This document shows positions 1 through 6,063 of a DNA stretch of 11,860 nucleotides, in pieces; the stretch's first letter is position 1; each line of letters opens with the position of its first letter. Position numbers and translations under genes: made by a program. The stretch comes from JAHRAH01 sp051009015 (lineage in GTDB: Bacteria > Pseudomonadota > Gammaproteobacteria > Tethybacterales > Persebacteraceae), in NCBI GenBank assembly GCA_051009015.1, contig JBPCWZ010000145.1, positions 1 through 11,860 of the forward strand, written 5' to 3'. The notes below the pieces were generated by a model that made no database searches, was not told the origin of the DNA, and was given only the letters and a program-made list of their open reading frames with translations.

Positions 1-585
1 GGCATCCAATGCCACGCCGCCTATCCGCACCGCGGCGATAACCCGATACCAATGCTAATCGCGGCACTTGCCGAATGTCAAAAACAACTTGCGGCTTTTG
101 CCGATGGCGGCGGGCAGTTTCCGCCGACTTCTTTTCAGATGGTAAAACTCCAAAGCGGCATCGCCGACAATGTCATCCCGCCGATAGCGCGGGCGACAAT
201 CAACTTTCGCTATGCGCCAAAAACCCCGGCGAAAAAACTGCAAAGCATCATAGAAGACATACTGCAAAAACACGCCCCCGACAAATGGCAATGCCAATGG
301 CGTCACAGCGCGCAACCTTTTGCCACGGCGGAAGATGCGCCATTGATTACTGCGCTAAAAGAGATTATCCAAACAATAGCAACCCCGCCGCACCCCCCAA
401 AAACCTCAACCGGCGGCGGCACTTCCGACGGCAGATTTTTGCGCGAAATATGCGAAGAGTTAGCCGAGTTCGGCACCCTAAACGAAAGCATCCACGAAGT
501 CAACGAAAGGGTAAAAAGCGCGGATGTCCACCTACTAACCGACATCCACACCGCCACCGCCAAACACTTCCTCGCCAAAACATAA
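1..585 (+). CDS. dapE: Succinyl-diaminopimelate desuccinylase, C-terminal part (5' end outside window)
   Basis: This M20-family zinc peptidase hydrolyses N-succinyl-LL-2,6-diaminopimelate to LL-diaminopimelate and succinate, a cytoplasmic step towards lysine and peptidoglycan. The frame is open from base 1, and 194 residues are visible before TAA, so roughly the first half (about 180 residues, including most zinc ligands) is missing. Seen here are the lid-domain entry motif CHAAYPHRGDNP at the very start, the GGGTSDGRF motif near bases 412-438, and the C-terminal metal-binding histidine in NESIHEVNE (His codon 493-495). All three match DapE rather than other M20 enzymes such as ArgE or peptidase T. 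An in-frame ATG at 52 is internal, not the start. The gene ends 48 bases before the convergent herA stop and has its own terminator at 586-623. Identification is secure, but the upstream context cannot be seen. Confidence 0.93.
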   Translation, partial: GIQCHAAYPHRGDNPIPMLIAALAECQKQLAAFADGGGQFPPTSFQMVKLQSGIADNVIPPIARATINFRYAPKTPAKKLQSIIEDILQKHAPDKWQCQWRHSAQPFATAEDAPLITALKEIIQTIATPPHPPKTSTGGGTSDGRFLREICEELAEFGTLNESIHEVNERVKSADVHLLTDIHTATAKHFLAKT

Positions 586-623
586 CCGCGGCGGCAAGGG
601 TTATTGCCGGGCGGTATTTTTTT
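586..623 (+). terminator. Rho-independent terminator after dapE
   Basis: Directly after the dapE stop, CGGCAA (592-597) pairs perfectly with TTGCCG (604-609) around a six-base loop. A second helix, CCGC (586-589) with GCGG (611-614), extends the stem across a small internal loop. It is followed by TA and seven T residues (617-623). This is a textbook plus-strand terminator. On the minus strand the stem is followed by no good T-run, so it probably does not serve herA. Confidence 0.8.
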
Positions 624-633
624 GGACGGCGGA

Positions 634-2655
634 TTATTTGCCGAGTATTTTTTCCCACTCCGCCGCCGTTGCCGAGAAGTATGTTTCCGGGTCAGTTTGG
701 ATTTCGGCACTGGGGAATAACTGCCGGAATAACCGCTCTTTCAGGTCGTTGGGGTTGCAGGTGTCGCCGGTTTCTTCAGCAACTGCTTTTACCAGATGAT
801 AGAAAGGGCTCCATGATTTGATTTTTTTCCGCCCCGCGCCATCGCTTTCCAGTTTCAACCCCGCCGCGCCCATTTTACGCAGTTTGGGAGCAAGCAACTT
901 TGCCATCTTTGCGATATCCTCATTGGCTTTTTGTTGCACGGCTTGTTGCACCGGTATTTTCGGACCCCGGGCTTTGTTAATATATTGCCCGTATTCTTCC
1001 TCAAAACTGCGCACCCGCAGCGGCAGGACAAAAGGTTGTTTGGAAGTCCACATATAGCAGTTGCCCTTAATCGGCTCGGCGACAATGTGCGAGAGAATGT
1101 CGCGCGAATAGTGCGAGTTGCTTTTGCCGAGGATGGCGGTGTCGCCTTCCGATAGCAGGTGAAAACAAAACCAATTGTCGGTCTGGCTCAACAACTCGTG
1201 CGCAAGCGAGCCGGGCTGTTGTGTTATCAATACCGCGCCCAATTCGTATTTGCGCCCTTCCTTGACCCATTCCACGAAAGGGCTGGTTTCCGGCTGCCTG
1301 CCGCCGAGGACAGATTGCGCTTCTTCTATGACGGCGATTGTAGGGATAACGCCGCCGCTGGTGTTGGTAAATTGCTCTTGATTGTGCGCGAATATCTTGC
1401 GCATCAAAAGCGCGGCGACAACTTCGCCGCCCTTGGCGCTGAGCAAACTGATATCCACTATCACGAGTTTGCCTTCGCGAAGCGATTGCAGGGTGTTGTC
1501 TATAAGCGTGCTTTTCGGGTCGTGCAGCATTTTGACAACGCGGTAAACATTGCTGCGCGCCGCATTAATTTCGAGTCCGGCGCTTTTGATTTGTTCGCCG
1601 TGAAAGCCGAGCGCCGCCCCGATTTGTTCATCCGCTATTTCGCGGAATTTTTTGCCATACACCGCATTGACAAGATTTGCCCACTCGTCATTCTGCATGG
1701 ATTTAAGTTTGAGGACATTCTGTTGCTCCTGACGCTCGTCGGACAGGGCGATGCCGAAAACATCGCCGGGCGAAAGTTTGCGCAAGTCAAGTTTGACGCC
1801 GCCCGCTCTCCATTGCTGGTAAGTGTCTTCTCTGTTGCGGCCGGTATAAACGACAATGTGTTCGGACAGGTGCGGCACATCGCACAAGCCGGGGCGCCCC
1901 TCGTTGGGCCAAAAATATTCGCCATCGGCGTCAAATATTAAAATGCCGGCGGGTTTCTCTTTTTTGGTTTGCGGCGGCGCGCCGTTTTGGTATAACTCGC
2001 TGGTCAGCAGTTTTATCAAATTGGATTTTCCATAACCGGCGCGGGCAAAAACGGCGGTGCGTTTTGACACCAAATTGTTAACATCAAAAGTAACCGGCAG
2101 TTTCGGCGGGCAGTGAACAAAATAACCGTCCTCGTGTTTGGCTTTGCCGGAATAAACAAATTCACCGAGGGCAAAATACCCCAACTCTGCGCCGCCCGGC
2201 GCGGCGTGTTTGCAAATGCCGATGCGCAAATCCTTGTGAGGCCAATAAACCGGCGCGCCCAGATGCGGCAACCGTCGTTGCGATGGCGCGTATTCATAGC
2301 CGGAGCCGTTGTCCGCCGGTTTTACCGCGCCGAGCAACTTTAAGTTGACGCGGTATTTTATTTTTGCCTTTTTGAGTTCGGTGGGAATCTCGCTTTTATT
2401 CCGCCCCATGCGAGTCATATAATCCTCGCCTTCCGGCGTCGCCAGCATTCCCGCCGGTGTAAAACGCGTAATGCGCCCGAGCGTATAGTCGTTGCCGGAA
2501 AGCCGCACAATCAAAAATTGCCCCAACTGGGGTTGTTCCAATTCGTCGTTCTCGTAGGGGATGACAATGTCCGCGGCGAAGCCGAAATCGCGCTCGGCGA
2601 TTCCCATAAAACTGCCGATTTGCTGGTCGTCGGCTTGAAATTGAAACTCATGCAT
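634..2655 (-). CDS. herA: HerA-like hexameric DNA translocase / ATPase (DUF87)
   Basis: Predicted 673-residue FtsK/HerA-superfamily ATPase that, with its nuclease partner NurA, would pump duplex DNA and drive 5'-strand resection at DNA ends. Residues 1-110 resemble a HerA-ATP-synthase (HAS) barrel. The Walker A is ARAGYGKS (204-211), with Ala where the first Gly usually sits. FDADGEY (241-247) matches the HerA 'D-x-x-G-E-Y' element. The Walker B is TIAVIEEAQ (439-447), with acidic pair E444/E445. EGRKYELGAVLITQQPGSL (466-484) is the HerA sensor/arginine-finger stretch. The start is decided by AGGAG at 2664-2668, 8 bases before the ATG and lying inside nurA; the ORF overlaps the nurA end by 8 bases, so translation is probably coupled. 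Bacterial HerA proteins also occur in defence pairs (for example with SIR2 or DUF4007 proteins), but here the partner is NurA-like. The HerA assignment is firm; the role in repair versus phage defence is open. Confidence 0.85.
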   Translation of the reverse strand: MHEFQFQADDQQIGSFMGIAERDFGFAADIVIPYENDELEQPQLGQFLIVRLSGNDYTLGRITRFTPAGMLATPEGEDYMTRMGRNKSEIPTELKKAKIKYRVNLKLLGAVKPADNGSGYEYAPSQRRLPHLGAPVYWPHKDLRIGICKHAAPGGAELGYFALGEFVYSGKAKHEDGYFVHCPPKLPVTFDVNNLVSKRTAVFARAGYGKSNLIKLLTSELYQNGAPPQTKKEKPAGILIFDADGEYFWPNEGRPGLCDVPHLSEHIVVYTGRNREDTYQQWRAGGVKLDLRKLSPGDVFGIALSDERQEQQNVLKLKSMQNDEWANLVNAVYGKKFREIADEQIGAALGFHGEQIKSAGLEINAARSNVYRVVKMLHDPKSTLIDNTLQSLREGKLVIVDISLLSAKGGEVVAALLMRKIFAHNQEQFTNTSGGVIPTIAVIEEAQSVLGGRQPETSPFVEWVKEGRKYELGAVLITQQPGSLAHELLSQTDNWFCFHLLSEGDTAILGKSNSHYSRDILSHIVAEPIKGNCYMWTSKQPFVLPLRVRSFEEEYGQYINKARGPKIPVQQAVQQKANEDIAKMAKLLAPKLRKMGAAGLKLESDGAGRKKIKSWSPFYHLVKAVAEETGDTCNPNDLKERLFRQLFPSAEIQTDPETYFSATAAEWEKILGK

Positions 2656-3769
2656 TGCGGTATCTCCTCGCGGTAATGTCTTCGCCCAGGTATTTTAAGC
2701 GGTAAAGGCGCTCGCGCTCATCGGCGGAAAACGCCTCGCTCATTTCTTCCAATAATATATCGGAAAGCCGCGAGTTTTCCAAGGGGCCTATTCTCGCATG
2801 GTCGTGCGCTTTTTGCACCGACATCGGAAAATCGGGGATGGGAAAGCCCGGGCGGGCATCCGCCGCCAATTGCCCCAGTACTTTGGCGGCGTCTTTCTTT
2901 TGCCATTCGGCGATATCAACAGCCCAAACGGGAGAGAGCGGCTCGGAGCCGAATTTGACAAGATACATCTGCGCCATGGATTGATACTTGCCGTTTGCAG
3001 GCGCGGTTGCCAATGTGTCCAGCCAGCGCTTGGCGTAGAATTTTTCCGCCGTGCTTTGCGGCACTTGCGCATAGCAGGCGTAATCTTTTTCAAATGTTTT
3101 TTCCAGCGTCAGCGCCACCGACAAGCGGCTGAGTATGGCGCTGCTTTTGGATATTCCCACCAAAGATACGGTAACGCCTTCGTCTTTGCGCTTGTCAAAA
3201 GCGGCGCGAAATTGCCCGTCCAAACGGGTGAATATTTCTTGCCGAAAGTGCAGTGAGCGCAAGGGTCCCTCGCGCACCAAAACGGTGTCCGAGCCCCATT
3301 CTTTTTTGACAATCAAATGATAGATAACCGCCCATTCCGCAATTTCGCGGTATGTTTTAACCATCTGGCGCGGGTCTTTGCCTTCCAAAGGCGTTAACTC
3401 GCCGATATTGGTGACACCCAAATCCCTGCACAGCACTTGCAGCGGTTCGGAATCGCGCGCCTGCCGCACCAATTCGGCGGTGGTTTGATGGGCGGCAACG
3501 GCATCCAGAAAGCGCTCTCTGCCGAGTGAATCTACAACGCGCACCATTTCCACCATGTCGGGATTAAACCCTTCACCCTCTTCGCCGACGGGACGGTTGC
3601 CGCCGTCAGCGGCGACAAAGGCAACGGCATTAACATCGTAATGCCCCAACTTGCGCGGCACGAGGGAGTTTGCATCGCGGCGCAACTCTTCCATTGTTTT
3701 GCGCCCGTGCCTATATGCCTCGCGCACGGCTTTTCGCATCTTGTCAATATTCAGCGCCGCCAACGACAT
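2648..3769 (-). CDS. nurA: NurA-like nuclease, partner of HerA
   Basis: Predicted 373-residue NurA-domain 5'-3' exonuclease/endonuclease that resects DNA ends in complex with HerA. Visible family-like elements are VAADGG at 52-57 (motif I acidic residue D55, usually in a DG[ST] context), VLVREGPLRS at 163-172 (the position where NurA proteins often show DG-x-L; here Glu167 replaces Asp), VSLVGISKSS around 200-209, and a C-terminal AHDHARIG stretch near 320. Length fits NurA (about 300-450 residues). The strongest support is context: the gene overlaps herA by 8 bases, and NurA-HerA pairing is well established in archaea and some bacteria. Transcription probably begins at or beside the ATG, because TATAAT (3776-3781) ends 6 bases upstream and no Shine-Dalgarno is present. 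The assignment rests on short motifs plus synteny, so a profile search is needed. Confidence 0.72.
   Translation of the reverse strand: MSLAALNIDKMRKAVREAYRHGRKTMEELRRDANSLVPRKLGHYDVNAVAFVAADGGNRPVGEEGEGFNPDMVEMVRVVDSLGRERFLDAVAAHQTTAELVRQARDSEPLQVLCRDLGVTNIGELTPLEGKDPRQMVKTYREIAEWAVIYHLIVKKEWGSDTVLVREGPLRSLHFRQEIFTRLDGQFRAAFDKRKDEGVTVSLVGISKSSAILSRLSVALTLEKTFEKDYACYAQVPQSTAEKFYAKRWLDTLATAPANGKYQSMAQMYLVKFGSEPLSPVWAVDIAEWQKKDAAKVLGQLAADARPGFPIPDFPMSVQKAHDHARIGPLENSRLSDILLEEMSEAFSADERERLYRLKYLGEDITARRYRNA
2664..2668 (-). promoter_or_regulatory. Shine-Dalgarno of herA inside nurA
   Basis: AGGAG lies 8 bases before the herA ATG and within the last codons of nurA. It fixes the herA start and, with the 8-base gene overlap, suggests coupled synthesis of the two subunits. 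Confidence 0.8.
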
Positions 3770-3775
3770 GCTGTT

Positions 3776-3781
3776 ATTATA
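3776..3781 (-). promoter_or_regulatory. Candidate -10 box of nurA-herA, predicting a leaderless transcript
   Basis: A perfect TATAAT is followed by six bases (AACAGC) and then the nurA ATG. Initiation about 7 bases after a -10 box would place +1 at the A of the start codon. No Shine-Dalgarno is present. A convincing -35 hexamer was not found at 16-18 bases spacing. Confidence 0.55.
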
Positions 3782-3827
3782 CTTCAGCGCGGGGGCTTTC
3801 GGCTTTTTGGCAGTTCTTTACCGGATA

Positions 3828-3856
3828 GCGACAATTTGGCGCAGGGTGGTTATAAT
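3828..3856 (+). promoter_or_regulatory. Orphan plus-strand promoter-like pair
   Basis: GCGACA (3828-3833; 4 of 6 matches to TTGACA) is separated by 17 bases from a perfect TATAAT (3851-3856). Transcription would run rightwards through the repeat region and antisense to the tRNA gene. No convincing plus-strand gene follows. It may be fortuitous or may drive a small RNA. Confidence 0.3.
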
Positions 3857-3868
3857 AAGTTGCAACTT
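3857..3868. repeat. Perfect 12-base palindrome
   Basis: AAGTTGCAACTT is a perfect inverted repeat placed immediately after the TATAAT at 3851-3856, where an operator would cover the start point of the plus-strand promoter-like pair. The position is suggestive, but no regulator gene is adjacent and only one copy was noticed in the window. Confidence 0.35.
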
Positions 3869-3870
3869 CG

Positions 3871-3912
3871 CCCGCGCTTTTCGGGCGGGTGGATTCCCGT
3901 TTTCACAGGAAT
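3871..3912. repeat. dRS3-like dispersed repeat with a neighbouring GC-rich hairpin
   Basis: ATTCCC at 3893-3898, an eight-base centre and AGGAAT at 3907-3912 match the 20-base dRS3 repeat of Neisseria (ATTCCC-N8-GGGAAT) with one mismatch. Similar GGATTCCC...GGGAATGAC repeats are scattered through many proteobacterial genomes. On the minus strand the element folds with a GAAA loop and a U-G wobble. Just left, CCCGC (3871-3875) and GCGGG (3885-3889) form a second hairpin. Neither hairpin has a T-run on the minus strand, so they are not a standard terminator for the tRNA, though they might protect or trim its 3' end. Confidence 0.6.
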
Positions 3913-3930
3913 GACCGTTAAACCGACAGG

Positions 3931-4003
3931 TGCTGTTGAGAGGATTCGAACCTCCGACCTATTGATTACGAATCAATTGCTCTGCCAACTGAGCTACAAC
4001 AGC
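3931..4003 (-). tRNA. tRNA-Thr, anticodon CGU
   Basis: Read on the minus strand, the 73-base cloverleaf has a perfect 7-bp acceptor stem (GCTGTTG with CAACAGC), a D-arm starting TAGCTCAGTTGG, an anticodon stem ATTGA/TCAAT around the loop TTCGTAA, and a T-arm with TTCGAAT. The anticodon CGT (bases 3968-3970) reads ACG threonine codons. The discriminator base is A. The following bases are CCT, so the terminal CCA is not fully encoded and would need the CCA-adding enzyme. The gene lies 50 bases after mtnP on the same strand with no clear promoter of its own, so it may be processed from the end of the hem operon transcript. Confidence 0.95.
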
Positions 4004-4053
4004 CGCGATGCTATTTTGTCTTTGCCGCTTTTTTGCCACGCGCCAAAGATGGT

Positions 4054-4887
4054 TTATGCGCGCAAAACTTCCAGTATCTTTTTGTGCTGCGCGCTTTGCG
4101 CTTCGGGCGGGGTCAAAACCGCTTCGGCAAGGGCGCGGCGGTGCTTTTCGTCTTCTTCGTCAAACTGCGGCGGCGATGCTATTATGCTATTTATCATCTC
4201 CCGCGCTTTGGCTATGCTTTCGCCAAAGCGTTGGATAACCATCTGAGTCGTAACATGCTGCGCAGGGTCGTCCAGCCAGCAGTCGTAATCGGTCGCTATC
4301 GCCAAAGTCGCATATGACAACTGCGCTTCGCGCGCCAAAAATACTTCCGGAATGTTTGTCATGCCGACAATGTCCGCCTTTATGGCATCGCGCAAAAAGA
4401 AACTCTCGGCGCGCGTGCCAAGCCGCGGACCTTCAACACAGGCATAAATGCCGCCGTTATGACATTGATAGCCCAATTGCGCCGCCGCCGCCGCCAGCGC
4501 ATCGCGCAACTTTGTGCTTGATGATTCGGCACTTGATACATGCGCAACCAAACCATCGCCGAAAAAGGTGGAAGCGCGCCGCCCGCGTGTGTGGTCAAAA
4601 TATTGCGACGGCAAAATAAAATCGCCGGGGGCTATCTTATGGCGCAAACTTCCCGCCGCCGATACCGCAATAATCCGCCGCGCCCCGAGTGATTTTAGCG
4701 CCCAGATGTTGGCGCGGTAGTTTATCTCCGACGGCAGCAAACGATGCCCCGCCCCGTGTCGCGCCAAAAAAAGCGCGCCATCACAAATCGTTACCGGACC
4801 CGAAGGATCGCCAAACGGCGTTGAAACTTGTTTTTGCTCGCCGTTTGCCAATTGATAAAAACCCGACCCGCCAATGACCGCCAGCAT
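4054..4887 (-). CDS. mtnP: S-methyl-5'-thioadenosine phosphorylase
   Basis: A 277-residue PNP/MTAP-family phosphorylase that cleaves 5'-methylthioadenosine with phosphate to adenine and 5-methylthioribose-1-phosphate. Family enzymes also accept 5'-deoxyadenosine. The N-terminal IGGSGFY (5-11) and RHGAGHRLLPSEINYRAN (43-60) are the phosphate and sugar-binding stretches. SAAGSL (76-81), GMTNIPE (175-181) and ATDYDCW (198-204) line the base pocket. Both Asp residues of TDYD (D200, D202), typical of adenine-specific MTAPs, are kept, whereas purine nucleoside phosphorylases carry Asn there, so it is unlikely to be a hypoxanthine/inosine enzyme. ATG at 4887 is preferred over the TTG two codons upstream because a GGGGGG Shine-Dalgarno (4895-4900) sits 7 bases before it. 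The gene follows the radical SAM gene by 21 bases. The last 35 residues or so are charged and less conserved. Confidence 0.9.
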   Translation of the reverse strand: MLAVIGGSGFYQLANGEQKQVSTPFGDPSGPVTICDGALFLARHGAGHRLLPSEINYRANIWALKSLGARRIIAVSAAGSLRHKIAPGDFILPSQYFDHTRGRRASTFFGDGLVAHVSSAESSSTKLRDALAAAAAQLGYQCHNGGIYACVEGPRLGTRAESFFLRDAIKADIVGMTNIPEVFLAREAQLSYATLAIATDYDCWLDDPAQHVTTQMVIQRFGESIAKAREMINSIIASPPQFDEEDEKHRRALAEAVLTPPEAQSAQHKKILEVLRA

Positions 4888-4894
4888 TGTCAAA

Positions 4895-4900
4895 CCCCCC
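4895..4900 (-). promoter_or_regulatory. G-run Shine-Dalgarno of mtnP
   Basis: GGGGGG lies 7 bases before the ATG at 4887 and only 1 base before the alternative TTG at 4893, so it decides the start in favour of ATG. It resembles the G-run before hemY. Confidence 0.6.
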
Positions 4901-4908
4901 GCTTTTGT

Positions 4909-6009
4909 TCAATCGCTCAAAGCGCCGCCGCAGGAAGAACCGGCTCCGGCGGTGCAGCCATAACAATGATTGTCCGTGGCGATGCCGCGCGGAATGTCGG
5001 CAAACGAGGAAATATCCCACAAAGTCGCCGGCGCGTTATTCAGCGGGATGTCAAGCATCTGATTAAAATCGCAATCGTAAAGTTTGCCGTCCCAGCCGAC
5101 CGAAAGCATGTTGCAGCACATGACATTGTGCGTGACTTCGGCGTTGAAGTTCTCCACCAGCAGGCGCAGGTATGCATCCAGTTGTTTTTCGCGCCGCAAA
5201 TAATGCAAATAACGCTTGATGGGCATATTGGTTATCGTGTAAAGTTCGGTGAATTCAATGCCCAGATGTTTGTGCAACTCGCGGCGGTAATCCGCCTGCA
5301 GTTGCGCTTGCGGCGGCGGCAAACTCGCGCCGACGGGGTTATAGACCAAATTCAAAACCAAGCCGCCCGGCTTGCCATAGCCGAGGGAGTTGAGTTTTTG
5401 CAGTGCCGCGATGCTTTTGTCAAAAACGCCCTTGCCGCGCTGCTTTTCAACATTGTCCGGCGTGTAGCACGGCAGGGAGGCGATAATCACCGCGCCTTCG
5501 CTTGCCAGAAACTCGGGGGTATCTTCCTGCCCGTTCTCATAAAACACCGTCAAGTTGGAGCGGTCATAAACCGTCTTTCCCATCCGCCGCGCGCTTGACA
5601 CCAGGCGGCGAAAGTGCGGGTTGAGTTCCGGCGCGCCGCCGGTAATGTCCAAAATGCCGACTTCGGGGGCATCGGACAAAAGTTCAATAACGCGGTCAAT
5701 CGTCGCCGCGTTCATATTTTCGGTGCGCTTCGGTCCCGCTTCAACATGGCAATGATGACATGCCAAATCGCATTTTTTGCCGATGTTGATTTGCAAAACT
5801 TCCACGCGGCGGCGAATGAGCGGGGTTTTGTGCTTGCGCAGCGAATCGTCAAAACCCGGCAGCCCTTTCGGCAAACGCAAGCGCGGCAGAGAGTGCATCA
5901 TTACCGGCACTTCGGCGGTGCGCGAAAGCCGGGATGCGCGCGCGCCATTAACCCGCTTAACGGCGGTCGCCGCATTGCCGCCCGCTTCGGTGTTCAGTGT
6001 CGCCGCCAA
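4909..6009 (-). CDS. arsS: Radical SAM protein of the ArsS / DUF3641 family
   Basis: A 366-residue radical SAM enzyme of the family whose characterised member ArsS transfers the 5'-deoxyadenosyl group of SAM to dimethylarsenite in arsenosugar synthesis. CDLACHHC (C80, C84, C87) binds the SAM [4Fe-4S] cluster, and DITGGAPELNPHF (121-133) is the GGxPE-type SAM element. The C-terminal DUF3641 part carries C298/C299, C313 and CYGCTAGAGSSCGG (C349, C352, C360), probable ligands for an additional cluster. Some homologues are reported with selenocysteine; here all these positions are Cys. The TTG start at 6009 is supported by GAGG at 6016-6019 with 6 bases spacing; an internal ATG pair at 5901/5898 lacks a good Shine-Dalgarno and would give about 330 residues, nearer the family norm. 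No arsM methyltransferase or arsenic gene is visible, so the actual substrate is uncertain. It sits 25 bases after hemY and 21 bases before mtnP. Confidence 0.85.
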   Translation of the reverse strand: MAATLNTEAGGNAATAVKRVNGARASRLSRTAEVPVMMHSLPRLRLPKGLPGFDDSLRKHKTPLIRRRVEVLQINIGKKCDLACHHCHVEAGPKRTENMNAATIDRVIELLSDAPEVGILDITGGAPELNPHFRRLVSSARRMGKTVYDRSNLTVFYENGQEDTPEFLASEGAVIIASLPCYTPDNVEKQRGKGVFDKSIAALQKLNSLGYGKPGGLVLNLVYNPVGASLPPPQAQLQADYRRELHKHLGIEFTELYTITNMPIKRYLHYLRREKQLDAYLRLLVENFNAEVTHNVMCCNMLSVGWDGKLYDCDFNQMLDIPLNNAPATLWDISSFADIPRGIATDNHCYGCTAGAGSSCGGALSD

Positions 6010-6033
6010 AATCCGCCTCGCATTTCGCCGTCA

Positions 6034-6063
6034 ATTATACCCCTGCTACGGGCGCGTTGTCGC
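6034..6063 (-). promoter_or_regulatory. Candidate internal promoter for arsS-mtnP
   Basis: GCGACA (6058-6063) and a perfect TATAAT (6034-6039), 18 bases apart, overlap the hemY stop codon. Initiation near 6027 would give a leader of about 18 bases containing the GAGG Shine-Dalgarno before the TTG start of the radical SAM gene. arsS-mtnP could therefore be expressed apart from hemXY. Confidence 0.4.

Noticed and set aside
1159..1941. Long plus-strand ORF of 260 codons opposite herA
   Set aside because: It lies wholly antisense to a well-supported HerA with intact motifs, has no recognisable family, and is explained by GC-rich codon bias.
586..3930. nurA-herA as a mobile island integrated at tRNA-Thr
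   Set aside because: No duplicate of the tRNA 3' end was seen near 586-633, no integrase is present and base composition does not change.
3641..4246. Plus-strand ORF across the repeat and the tRNA (contains WIPVFTGMT and VERIRTSDLLITNQ)
   Set aside because: This is the familiar spurious translation of a GGATTCCC-type repeat joined to the antisense of a tRNA-Thr gene; it also overlaps nurA and mtnP in antisense.
4828..5598. Plus-strand ORF of 256 codons opposite the radical SAM gene
   Set aside because: It is an antisense shadow of a gene whose cluster cysteines and SAM motif are clear; no domain is recognisable.
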